Assembly: GCA_002317295.1 (NCBI GenBank)
Contig: DCIY01000016.1
Location: 50,413-71,780 of the forward strand
Origin: Bacteroidales bacterium UBA1714
GTDB taxonomy: Bacteria > Bacteroidota > Bacteroidia > Bacteroidales > Paludibacteraceae
Direction: 5' to 3'
Length of the DNA: 21,368 bases
In this document: positions 15,094-21,368 of the stretch, in pieces
Numbering within the stretch: the stretch's first letter is position 1
How the letters are laid out: the number at the start of each line of letters is the position of its first letter
Notes under the pieces: model-generated
Told to the model about the DNA's origin: nothing
Databases searched by the model: none
Seen by the model: the letters and a program-made list of their open reading frames with translations, nothing else
Translations under genes and position numbers: made by a program

Positions 15094-15780
15094 TATTACA
15101 GGCAAAATTGTATTAATTATCCAAATCAAGGTCACCGCCATCAAAATAGCCGGTATGTCTGATGTATATTCACCGAACAGCAATACCGCCCAACCACCCT
15201 TCATAGGCACCTCGGCCGCCGGAAGCGATGGTGCAAAGGTGAGAATGAGATAATACATGCCTATACTGACAACGGCTTGTGAGAAAGTAAGCGGAATGGA
15301 ACAAAACCACAGTACCGCCCATAACTGACATCCCCAAACCAGATAACGAATTAATGTCAGGAGGATAAACTGAAACCATTTAGGGCCATTGAGTAACCCT
15401 TTTCGCCAATTCCATTCACTTCCCAATAACGATTGATCCAATCCAGCCTGCAACAATCGGGCTGGGTATTCTCCCAGTCGATAAGGAGTAATGAATGCCC
15501 CCAAGTAGCCAGCCATTACCTGACGAAAAGAGTCCTTGATGGAGAGGGTTTGAATACCATGTAATAACACTTGCCAGCGTATCAGTTCGATAAACAGTTG
15601 GATTGGTAATAGAATCAGAGCAAGAGTTAAACATCCATAACATGTTGCATCTGCCCGATGAAACAACTCACCCATACCGGCATAGTTATCATAGGTGATG
15701 AGTCTGTATACCAGATACACCAAGGCGGATAATGTGATTATCCAACTGACATAACGGCCAATAACCTGGTACTTCTTCAT
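15067..15780 (-). CDS. Lysylphosphatidylglycerol-synthase-TM-like membrane protein (UPF0104 type)
   Basis: The 237-residue protein has about six to seven hydrophobic segments and the signature GYLGAFITPYRLGEYPAR, with the R-x-G-E motif at 101-104. This matches the conserved loop of LPG_synthase_TM/AglD-like flippase-domain proteins, usually near 300 residues, so this member is short. Such proteins are thought to move lipids or lipid-linked sugars, or to supply the membrane part of aminoacyl-lipid synthases; no synthase domain is present here. I chose ATG 15780 because the frame extending to 15876 crosses the promoter region. A promoter at 15843-15812 drives it, and malQ begins 32 bases after its stop. 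Confidence 0.72.
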   Translation of the reverse strand: MKKYQVIGRYVSWIITLSALVYLVYRLITYDNYAGMGELFHRADATCYGCLTLALILLPIQLFIELIRWQVLLHGIQTLSIKDSFRQVMAGYLGAFITPYRLGEYPARLLQAGLDQSLLGSEWNWRKGLLNGPKWFQFILLTLIRYLVWGCQLWAVLWFCSIPLTFSQAVVSIGMYYLILTFAPSLPAAEVPMKGGWAVLLFGEYTSDIPAILMAVTLIWIINTILPVIFASMLKKS

Positions 15781-15811
15781 ATTCCAACTCGGGATGATAC
15801 AAATTTCGGTG

Positions 15812-15843
15812 CAAAGATACAAAAATTTTTGTATATGAGCAAA
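15812..15843 (-). promoter_or_regulatory. Promoter for the LPG-like gene, half of a divergent pair
   Basis: On the minus strand, TTTG at 15843-15840 (-33) and TATCTTTG at 15819-15812 (-7) are 20 bases apart. Predicted start near 15807 gives a leader of about 26 bases. It overlaps the promoter of the plus-strand HhH gene. Confidence 0.72.
15817..15834. promoter_or_regulatory. 18-bp perfect palindrome between divergent promoters
   Basis: ATACAAAAATTTTTGTAT is its own reverse complement. It covers part of the minus-strand -7 box, the spacers of both promoters and the plus-strand -33 TTTG, so one bound protein could block both promoters. It may also be a by-product of two A/T-rich promoters arranged symmetrically. 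Confidence 0.6.
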
Positions 15844-15857
15844 TTTTTGTAATTTTG
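15828..15857 (+). promoter_or_regulatory. Promoter for the HhH/outer-membrane gene
   Basis: TTTG at 15828-15831 (-33) and TAATTTTG at 15850-15857 (-7) are separated by 18 bases, slightly shorter than the usual 19-21. Predicted start at about 15861-15864 leaves only 3-6 bases before the ATG at 15867. Confidence 0.65.
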
Positions 15858-15866
15858 CACCCGCAA

Positions 15867-17732
15867 ATGCGAACATTGTATGTACTCATATTATTTTTGA
15901 TGATAGGTTTGCCCTGGAGGGTGTTGGCCAATCAGAACGGGGTATTCACAACGGAGGATATTATCAACGATATCTACTACCAGTTGACTGAAACACAACA
16001 AATCACCTCGGAAGATGTATTAACCCAACTGACACAATATGCAGCCCAACCACTCAATATCAACACCATCACGGAACAACAGCTGAGTGAATTGTATTTT
16101 TTATCCGCTACTCAGATTGATGACATTTTGCTCTATGTCTTTCATCATCCGCTGGTGAGCATGGAAGAACTGAATTTGATTAACTCTCTTTCTGAGTCCG
16201 ATATACGAGCGCTGCAGGTGTTTACATTTGTTGGTCCAGTGCAACCAGACAAAAAAATGCATTTCAGGGAAGTTTTTCGGTATGCCAAACACGAAATGAC
16301 CGAACGGTTGGATTTGCGTAATATTGAAACATTTGAATCTGATCCGGTATATTCTCATTTTCAATATAAATTCAATTACCACAATCGGGTACAAATGGGT
16401 TTGGCTCTCAAACGTCCTCCTTCTGGCGATGCCTCTTCCTTAACTTGGGGTATGTACCTGCAACTTAACGAGATAGGGTGTTTTCACACCATCGTAGGTG
16501 GAAATTATCAAGCCCATTTTGGGCAGGGATTGGTGCTGAGTAATCCGTTTCACATGGGAAAAAATAATTATGTACTCAATGCCGGAATGGCCGCAGAAGG
16601 ACTTAAAAAATACACTTCTACTGATGGTCAGGGGTTGCATGGTGCAGGAGCCACTGCTACCTTTGCCATTGGTGATGGAAATTTGGATGCATCGCTGTTG
16701 TACTCTTGGACCCAACCTAATGATACCCTCAATCGGCATAGTTTAGGAACGAATATTACTTGGCGACAACAACAGTGGAAAATCGGAATCACCATAGCAG
16801 AACATCTGTATTCCGATTCGGTAAGATACTACCGCAATATGGCATATAATCGCAACTATTTTCGTGGAAATAATCAATGCATTGCAGGTCTGAACGCTCG
16901 TTATAATTGGGGCAAAGTGGATTTGTTTGGAGAAATAGCCGCAGCGCAAAACAGTCAATGGGGTTTTGCTACCAATATCGGAACGCGTATTACCCCTATT
17001 TCGGATTTCGGACTGACCTTATTATACCGATACTATTCCCCTTATTTTGATAATATTCTCGGTTATGGTTTATCTGAATCTTCCCGTATCAATGATGAAA
17101 ATGGGGTATATTTGGCTGTTGAACATAAACGATTAAAAAATTGGATATTCACCGGTTATGCCGATTTCTTTTACTTTGAAGGTATCAAATATGGTATTCC
17201 TTATTATCCCTCTTGGGGATATGATGCGATGGCGGATGTTACCTGGAGTAACACGGTACACACCACATATATTAAACTCAGAGCAAGGCAAAAAGCCAAG
17301 ATATCTACCTATAGTTTACGATTGCAGTACACGTGGAAAGATGGTCCTTGGATGTTAAGAACTCAGGCAGATGGTAATATGGTAACAGATAGCGTTGCTT
17401 CTCTCACTTGGGGAGCTGCACTGTCTCAGGATATTCACTATTGTTTTGCTACAACCCCCTTGACACTGCAAGGCCGATTACAGGTGTTTCACGCTACTAA
17501 TTGGAACAACCGCATTTATTGTTACGAAAACGATGTGCTTTATGCCATGTCCAATAATGCCATATATGGACAAGGTATCCGAATGTATATGAACCTGAGA
17601 TGGAAAATTATTGAGCAATTGAGTCTGTATTTACGTATCAGTGAAACCCTGTATTCCAAGGCATGGGCACAACAGGTTTCTCGACCTGTATCTGATACCG
17701 ATATCCACCTGTTATTGAGAGCTACACTTTAA
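15867..17732 (+). CDS. Exported HhH-like domain protein with probable outer-membrane beta-barrel
   Basis: The 621-residue product begins with a clean signal peptide (MRTLYVLILFLMIGLPWRVLA). Residues about 55-120 resemble tandem helix-hairpin-helix repeats of the ComEA type: LNINTITEQQLSELYFLSATQIDDILLY, then MEELNLINSLSESDIRAL. The G-x-G hairpin glycines that contact DNA in ComEA are replaced (FLS, SLS), so DNA binding is doubtful. The remaining about 480 residues are rich in alternating aromatic/polar strands (TWGMYLQLNEIG, GLTLLYRYYSP, YTWKDGPWMLRTQ) and end in LLLRATL, which fits an outer-membrane barrel. Bacteroidales carry such proteins as HhH-domain hypotheticals; function is unknown. 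The in-frame TTG 15855 lies inside the -7 box, so I chose ATG 15867. The last 11 bases overlap the convergent GtrA gene. Confidence 0.75.
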   Translation: MRTLYVLILFLMIGLPWRVLANQNGVFTTEDIINDIYYQLTETQQITSEDVLTQLTQYAAQPLNINTITEQQLSELYFLSATQIDDILLYVFHHPLVSMEELNLINSLSESDIRALQVFTFVGPVQPDKKMHFREVFRYAKHEMTERLDLRNIETFESDPVYSHFQYKFNYHNRVQMGLALKRPPSGDASSLTWGMYLQLNEIGCFHTIVGGNYQAHFGQGLVLSNPFHMGKNNYVLNAGMAAEGLKKYTSTDGQGLHGAGATATFAIGDGNLDASLLYSWTQPNDTLNRHSLGTNITWRQQQWKIGITIAEHLYSDSVRYYRNMAYNRNYFRGNNQCIAGLNARYNWGKVDLFGEIAAAQNSQWGFATNIGTRITPISDFGLTLLYRYYSPYFDNILGYGLSESSRINDENGVYLAVEHKRLKNWIFTGYADFFYFEGIKYGIPYYPSWGYDAMADVTWSNTVHTTYIKLRARQKAKISTYSLRLQYTWKDGPWMLRTQADGNMVTDSVASLTWGAALSQDIHYCFATTPLTLQGRLQVFHATNWNNRIYCYENDVLYAMSNNAIYGQGIRMYMNLRWKIIEQLSLYLRISETLYSKAWAQQVSRPVSDTDIHLLLRATL

Positions 17733-18219
17733 AAGAAAAATACTTTTGTCCGCAATAACTGACTGCAATGGTCACCAACGTAATGATCATCTTGCTGGGC
17801 GTGGGATACCAACCCAAAATATCCACACATAGTTTTAACCCAAAATAGTTAATGGCCAAATTAACTGCTATCACACTGATATAGCGTATAAATTGGCGAA
17901 CTGAATGTAATGTGGATTGGGTAAAAGTGATATACTTATTGAGCCAGAAGCCGGTACATAAAGTAATAGGAAACACAATGCATAGTGCCAAAATATGAGG
18001 AGTGATGCATAAGGTACCATTCGGCAGGCAGTTTATTGGAATGTATACCAATTCGTGTCCGATGACAAAATTATATACGATAAAGTATAATACCCAATCC
18101 AGCACCATATTGCCACCCCCACATGTAGCATATCTGAAAATCTGTAAGGGTATCCGTTTTGCAAATGGCTGATAGATAAAATCAATTATTTTTGTAATAA
18201 ATTGGGCTATTTTTTTCAT
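17722..18219 (-). CDS. GtrA-family membrane protein
   Basis: The 165-residue protein has four hydrophobic segments and the GtrA layout: QIFRYATCGGGNMVLDWVLYFIVYN at the start, a central helix ending in FWLNKYITFTQS, and a last helix ending in SYCGQKYFSFKV. The paired (F/Y)-x-x-(N/Q)-(K/R)-(Y/F)-x-(T/S)-F motifs after helices 2 and 4 are typical. GtrA proteins are thought to flip or help translocate undecaprenyl-linked sugars for cell-surface polysaccharide glycosylation; no glycosyltransferase partner is adjacent here. The gene is convergent with the HhH gene, sharing 11 bases at the stop codons, and its promoter faces that of rsmA. Confidence 0.85.
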   Translation of the reverse strand: MKKIAQFITKIIDFIYQPFAKRIPLQIFRYATCGGGNMVLDWVLYFIVYNFVIGHELVYIPINCLPNGTLCITPHILALCIVFPITLCTGFWLNKYITFTQSTLHSVRQFIRYISVIAVNLAINYFGLKLCVDILGWYPTPSKMIITLVTIAVSYCGQKYFSFKV

Positions 18220-18223
18220 TTTT

Positions 18224-18255
18224 TTTGCTCATTTCAAAAAAAAACTGTATCTTTG
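18224..18255 (+). promoter_or_regulatory. Promoter for rsmA-corA
   Basis: TTTG at 18224-18227 (-33) and TATCTTTG at 18248-18255 (-7) are separated by 20 bases. Predicted start near 18260 gives a leader of about 69 bases, longer than others in the window, and containing an out-of-frame ATG at 18307. Confidence 0.72.
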
Positions 18256-18271
18256 CACGCTGTTAACGCTG

Positions 18272-18303
18272 CAAAATTACAAAAAATAATTTAAACCTCC
18301 AAA
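18272..18303 (-). promoter_or_regulatory. Promoter for the GtrA gene, facing the rsmA promoter
   Basis: On the minus strand, TTTG at 18303-18300 (-33) and TAATTTTG at 18279-18272 (-7) are 20 bases apart. Predicted start near 18267 gives a leader of about 48 bases that runs through the rsmA promoter. Confidence 0.7.
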
Positions 18304-18328
18304 TTTATGGACGATTATCACCCTAAAA

Positions 18329-19099
18329 ATGCAACAAGTTCGCGCCAAAAAGTCCTTGGGTCAGCACTTTTTGAAGGATCTGGGAATCGCCAGGAGAATT
18401 GCTGAAACCCTCTCACAAGGCCAAGTTCTTGAAATAGGACCGGGCATGGGAGTACTTACCCAATTTTTATTACAAAATCCTTCCATTCAGCTCACGGCTA
18501 TTGAATTAGACCATGAGAGTGTGAACTATTTGCATGAGTGGTATCCGGAATTAAATTTGATAGAAGGAGATTTTTTAAAACTTGATTTAAATGCAGTTTT
18601 TCCATCAGGATCATTCTCTGTAATAGGTAATTATCCATACAATATTTCCAGCCAGATTTTCTTTAAGGTATTGGATTATAAGGATCGTATACCTGTTTGT
18701 TCCGGTATGATCCAAAAAGAAGTAGCAGAGCGAATTGCATCCCGCCCAGGCAAAAAAGCCTATGGTATACTGAGTGTATTGCTACAGGCATATTATGATA
18801 TAGAATATTTATTCACAGTAGATGAATATGTATTTGCACCTCCGCCCAAGGTCAAATCGGCCGTTATTCGCATGACCCGAAATTCTCGTCAGCATTTAGA
18901 TTGTGATGAGACATTGTTTCGAACAGTAGTGAAAACGGCCTTTAATCAGCGACGAAAACAAATGCGCAATTCTCTTCAACAGTTGGCAGGTAAGGGTAAT
19001 CCCATCCTGGAAGAGAATATATTCACGCGCCGTCCTGAACAACTGAGTGTAGAGGAATTTGTAGAACTTACTAAATTATTGCAATCATGTCAGAATTAA
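18329..19099 (+). CDS. rsmA: 16S rRNA (adenine-1518/1519-N6)-dimethyltransferase
   Basis: This 256-residue protein (also called KsgA) dimethylates two adjacent adenines in the 3'-terminal helix of 16S rRNA, using S-adenosylmethionine, during small-subunit maturation. The N-terminus has KKSLGQHFL. SAM motif I is LEIGPGMGVLT (34-44), and the acidic motif II residue follows in IELD. The catalytic motif is GNYPYNIS (Asn101 to Tyr104). PPPKVKSAVI and FNQRRKQMRNSL are typical of the C-terminal half. Length is normal. The start gives the expected family N-terminus. The corA-like gene starts 13 bases before its stop. Confidence 0.97.
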   Translation: MQQVRAKKSLGQHFLKDLGIARRIAETLSQGQVLEIGPGMGVLTQFLLQNPSIQLTAIELDHESVNYLHEWYPELNLIEGDFLKLDLNAVFPSGSFSVIGNYPYNISSQIFFKVLDYKDRIPVCSGMIQKEVAERIASRPGKKAYGILSVLLQAYYDIEYLFTVDEYVFAPPPKVKSAVIRMTRNSRQHLDCDETLFRTVVKTAFNQRRKQMRNSLQQLAGKGNPILEENIFTRRPEQLSVEEFVELTKLLQSCQN

Positions 19100-20034
19100 G
19101 AATATTCTATAAGGATAAAGAAAAAATCAAAGTAGCCAAATCTTTGAATGCACTCAAGGAATTGGATAAAAAAGATATTGTATGGATTGATCTGTTGGAT
19201 GTTAGTGATAAGACCGAGGATACTCTGGAAGGTTTTTTGAAAATTGACATTCAGGAAGACGAAGAAATGGAAGAAATTGAGATGTCTTCCCGTTATATTC
19301 AAACGGATGATTCCATTGTGGCCAACTCTAACTTTTTAAAAGATAATTTTGAAATTGAGCCTGTTAACTTTATTTTAAAAAACAATATTTTGGTTACCAC
19401 GCGCGATGTGGAATTAGGTTCATTCAGTGAAACAGTCAAAAAAATGTCTGTTAATTCCCGCAATTTTCCTAATGGTTATCATGTATTGGTTGCTTTGATG
19501 GAAACACGAGTAGAGAAGGATGCAGACTTAATCGAGGATACCACAGATTTAATTACCAAATTAAGTAGTGAAATCAATGCCAGTGATCATGTGGATGAAG
19601 AGGTTCTGATTCAAATTAAGGATTTACAGGAAAAAGTGACTATTATTCGTCAAAATATCATGGATAAACAACGTGTGATAAGTAATTTCCTTAAATGCGA
19701 CTTTTTCCCAGAAGAATTACAACCACGCTTAACCATGATTATCAAGGATATTAATTCACTTTTTGACTATACACGATTTGGATTTGATCGTTTGGACTAT
19801 CTGCAAGACACATTCTTAGGTTTGGTTAATATTGAACAGAATAAGATTATCAAGATATTTACAGTCGTTAATGTTATATTCCTGCCGCCTACTCTGATAG
19901 CCAGTATGTATGGAATGAACTTTGCATTTATGCCCGAATTAAATTGGAAATTAGGATATCCATTTGCCATTGGCTTGATGGTTATTTTTACTTTGGCTGT
20001 CTTATTGATTTTTAAATTAAAAAAGTGGTTATAA
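19087..20034 (+). CDS. corA: CorA-family magnesium/cobalt transporter
   Basis: The 315-residue protein has a large, charged N-terminal cytoplasmic domain (acidic stretch at 54-65), a long coiled region at about 140-250, and two C-terminal membrane helices. The signature GMN motif is at 276-278 in ASMYGMNF, right after helix 1, as in CorA channels, which work as pentamers in the inner membrane. The final KLKKWL is a basic cytoplasmic tail, as in the family. The start codon lies inside the end of rsmA (overlap 19087-19099), so the two genes are probably translated from one mRNA. Transport of Mg2+ rather than another divalent ion is the default assumption. Confidence 0.92.
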   Translation: MSELRIFYKDKEKIKVAKSLNALKELDKKDIVWIDLLDVSDKTEDTLEGFLKIDIQEDEEMEEIEMSSRYIQTDDSIVANSNFLKDNFEIEPVNFILKNNILVTTRDVELGSFSETVKKMSVNSRNFPNGYHVLVALMETRVEKDADLIEDTTDLITKLSSEINASDHVDEEVLIQIKDLQEKVTIIRQNIMDKQRVISNFLKCDFFPEELQPRLTMIIKDINSLFDYTRFGFDRLDYLQDTFLGLVNIEQNKIIKIFTVVNVIFLPPTLIASMYGMNFAFMPELNWKLGYPFAIGLMVIFTLAVLLIFKLKKWL

Positions 20035-20229
20035 ACACATTTATGAACATTTTTATTTTTAATTGTAAATAAAGCTAATATTCTCTTATCAATAAACAGT
20101 ATTAACATTCTTTTCTATTAAAAATAAACTTTATAAATCATTCATATATAATTACTTATAATAGATTTTAACAAATTAAACATACTAATTTTGTTATATT
20201 CATTTTTTTAATGTAATACCTGATATTTT
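20035..20229. other. AT-rich intergenic region between corA and the GH3 gene
   Basis: This 195-base spacer is the longest in the window and very A/T-rich, clearly more so than its flanks. I see no stable GC hairpin that would end the rsmA-corA transcript, no ORF worth reporting and no tandem repeat. The only site I can support is a possible promoter near its right end. Confidence 0.7.
20186..20193 (+). promoter_or_regulatory. Possible -7 element for the GH3 gene
   Basis: TAATTTTG fits the -7 consensus and would give a leader of about 32 bases to ATG 20230. No TTTG is found at the expected -33 position (around 20162-20166, which reads TAGAT), so this is weaker than the other promoters in the window. 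Confidence 0.4.
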
Positions 20230-21368
20230 ATGAAAAAACCAACTATCCTTATTCTCCTCATTTTAGGAATTCTTGTTATATTGTCTGGCATCTTTGTTCA
20301 ATATTCCCGCTCGAATCAACAAATACCTAAGTTGGAGGATATGACACTAAGGCAAAAAGTAGGTCAGTTATTTTGTGTACGATTGGAATCTTATGGACAA
20401 GCTTGGCCGGTTACGGAGTTGAAGGATACTTTTTTGTTAAAATATAAAGATTATCCTTGTGGAGGTTTCTTAATGGCTCAACATCATTATAAGGATAAAA
20501 GTAAAGATCAGATAAGACAATTTAACGCACAAATACATGGACTATATGGGCATCCTTATCTGACTATCGATGAAGAAGGAGGTCGTGTAATTAATTTAGC
20601 TAATATTGACAGTTTAGGATTACCTAAAGTAGTTTGTGCCAATGAAATAGGTCAAACCAATTTATTATCCAAAGCATATGAATCAGGTCGTGTAATAGGT
20701 TGGTATTTAAAAGATTATGGATTGGACATGACATTTGCCCCAGTAGCAGATGTATGGACAAATCCTGATAATAAAGTTATAGGTAATCGTTCTTATTCCG
20801 ATAATCCATTTGAATGTGCTGCGATGTGTCGTGCTTTTCGTGAAGGGGCTAATTTTGAAGGTATAATTACCTGTTATAAACATTATCCAGGTCATGGAAA
20901 TACATTGGGCGATTCTCATGTAGAAACAGTGTATACGGATAAAAATTGGGAAGAATTATTACAATGTGAATTAATTCCATTTCAGGATGGTATTGCCCAT
21001 GGACTGGAAATGATTATGGTGGCGCATGTGAATGTAGAAAATGTAACCCATGATACCATACCGGCCAGTTTGAGTTATGAATTATTAACGAATCGATTGC
21101 GTGGAGAATTGGGTTATAAAGGAATTATTATATCCGATAGTTTTGGTATGCGTGCAGTTTCCGGTCGTTACACACCTGCTCAAGCTGCTGTCATGGCTAT
21201 TCAGGCGGGTATGGATGTAGTACTTGGTCCCCGTAATTATTTTGAGGCCTTTGATGGCGTTGTTCAAGCAGTGGAAAATGGAGAAATTTCTGAGGCGCGA
21301 ATTAACGAAAGTGTTCAACGTGTGTTAGAATTAAAAAGCAAACATCATTGCTGTCCCGTAAAAGTGGA
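20230..21368 (+). CDS. GH3 beta-N-acetylhexosaminidase (NagZ-like), 3' end outside the window
   Basis: An open frame runs from ATG 20230 through 379 codons to the window edge with no stop. An N-terminal hydrophobic segment (ILILLILGILVILSGIFV) is a signal anchor or signal peptide, so the enzyme probably works in the periplasm. The GH3 barrel shows IDEEGGRV (113-120), NRSYSDNP, the NagZ-type loop KHYPGHGNTLGDSH (217-230) with the Asp228-His230 acid/base dyad, and IISDSFGM with nucleophile Asp303. The KH-PGHG and DSH motifs point to N-acetylglucosaminidase activity on cell-wall muropeptides rather than beta-glucosidase. In Bacteroidota such domains are often fused to a beta-lactamase-like domain; whether that is so here lies beyond the window. 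Confidence 0.9.
   Translation, partial: MKKPTILILLILGILVILSGIFVQYSRSNQQIPKLEDMTLRQKVGQLFCVRLESYGQAWPVTELKDTFLLKYKDYPCGGFLMAQHHYKDKSKDQIRQFNAQIHGLYGHPYLTIDEEGGRVINLANIDSLGLPKVVCANEIGQTNLLSKAYESGRVIGWYLKDYGLDMTFAPVADVWTNPDNKVIGNRSYSDNPFECAAMCRAFREGANFEGIITCYKHYPGHGNTLGDSHVETVYTDKNWEELLQCELIPFQDGIAHGLEMIMVAHVNVENVTHDTIPASLSYELLTNRLRGELGYKGIIISDSFGMRAVSGRYTPAQAAVMAIQAGMDVVLGPRNYFEAFDGVVQAVENGEISEARINESVQRVLELKSKHHCCPVKV

Noticed and set aside
15781..15876. N-terminal extension of the LPG-like protein to 15876
   Set aside because: It would translate through two promoters and the palindrome; MKKYQ at 15780 gives a normal membrane-protein start.
18307..18405. 32-codon ORF in the rsmA leader, overlapping the rsmA start
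   Set aside because: It has no similarity and runs into rsmA in another frame. It might reduce rsmA translation as an upstream ORF, but nothing in the sequence supports it as a gene.

Overview
The window looks like a chromosomal segment of a Bacteroidota bacterium, most likely order Bacteroidales. Shine-Dalgarno-like motifs are scarce, and several genes are preceded by the Bacteroidetes promoter pair (TTTG at about -33, then TAnnTTTG at about -7, with 18-20 bases between). The class II aldolase, the OPT-family transporter, the HhH/outer-membrane protein and the DPE2-type glucanotransferase are also typical of the group. Gene density is high and no gap exceeds about 200 bases. I see no tRNA, rRNA, CRISPR array, insertion sequence, integrase or other sign of a mobile island.

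Layout. 1-907: the 3' end of a ZIP metal transporter, a 23-codon mini-ORF and a HAD phosphatase, closed by a hairpin terminator. 977-2849: a GT28 diacylglycerol glycosyltransferase-like gene and a TauE/SafE permease, 7 bases apart. 2891-3515: a flavodoxin-domain gene with its own promoter and a 5-base-spaced inverted repeat near its transcription start, ending inside an 11-bp tandem repeat. 3593-6131: a three-gene unit (secreted esterase-like protein, YdeI-like protein, YqiA-like esterase) with gaps of 5 and -4 bases and a terminator. 6186-10841: an OPT transporter, then fructose-bisphosphate aldolase and an acetyl-CoA hydrolase/CoA-transferase family enzyme, closed by a strong terminator shared with the opposite strand.

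10866-15780 runs on the minus strand: an LPG-synthase-like membrane protein, a DPE2-type 4-alpha-glucanotransferase with two starch-binding modules, and a two-domain GDPD-esterase coupled to it by an ATGA overlap. 15811-15857 holds back-to-back divergent promoters wrapped around an 18-bp perfect palindrome. 15867-17732 is an HhH-plus-barrel envelope protein converging on a GtrA-family gene. gtrA-like and rsmA/corA are driven by face-to-face promoters at 18224-18303. The window ends inside a GH3 beta-N-acetylhexosaminidase.

Most genes are housekeeping: sugar catabolism and acetate/succinate fermentation (fba, CoA-transferase, malQ), lipid and envelope metabolism (glycosyltransferase, GDPD, LPG-like, GtrA, GH3), transport (ZIP, TSUP, OPT, CorA) and ribosome maturation (rsmA). 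I do not see a clear undescribed multi-gene defence or mobile system. The most interesting signals are regulatory geometry (palindromic divergent promoters, face-to-face promoters, a nearly leaderless mRNA), a potentially frame-switching 7-bp repeat inside the HAD gene, the GDPD-esterase fusion, and an exported HhH-like domain fused to a probable outer-membrane barrel.
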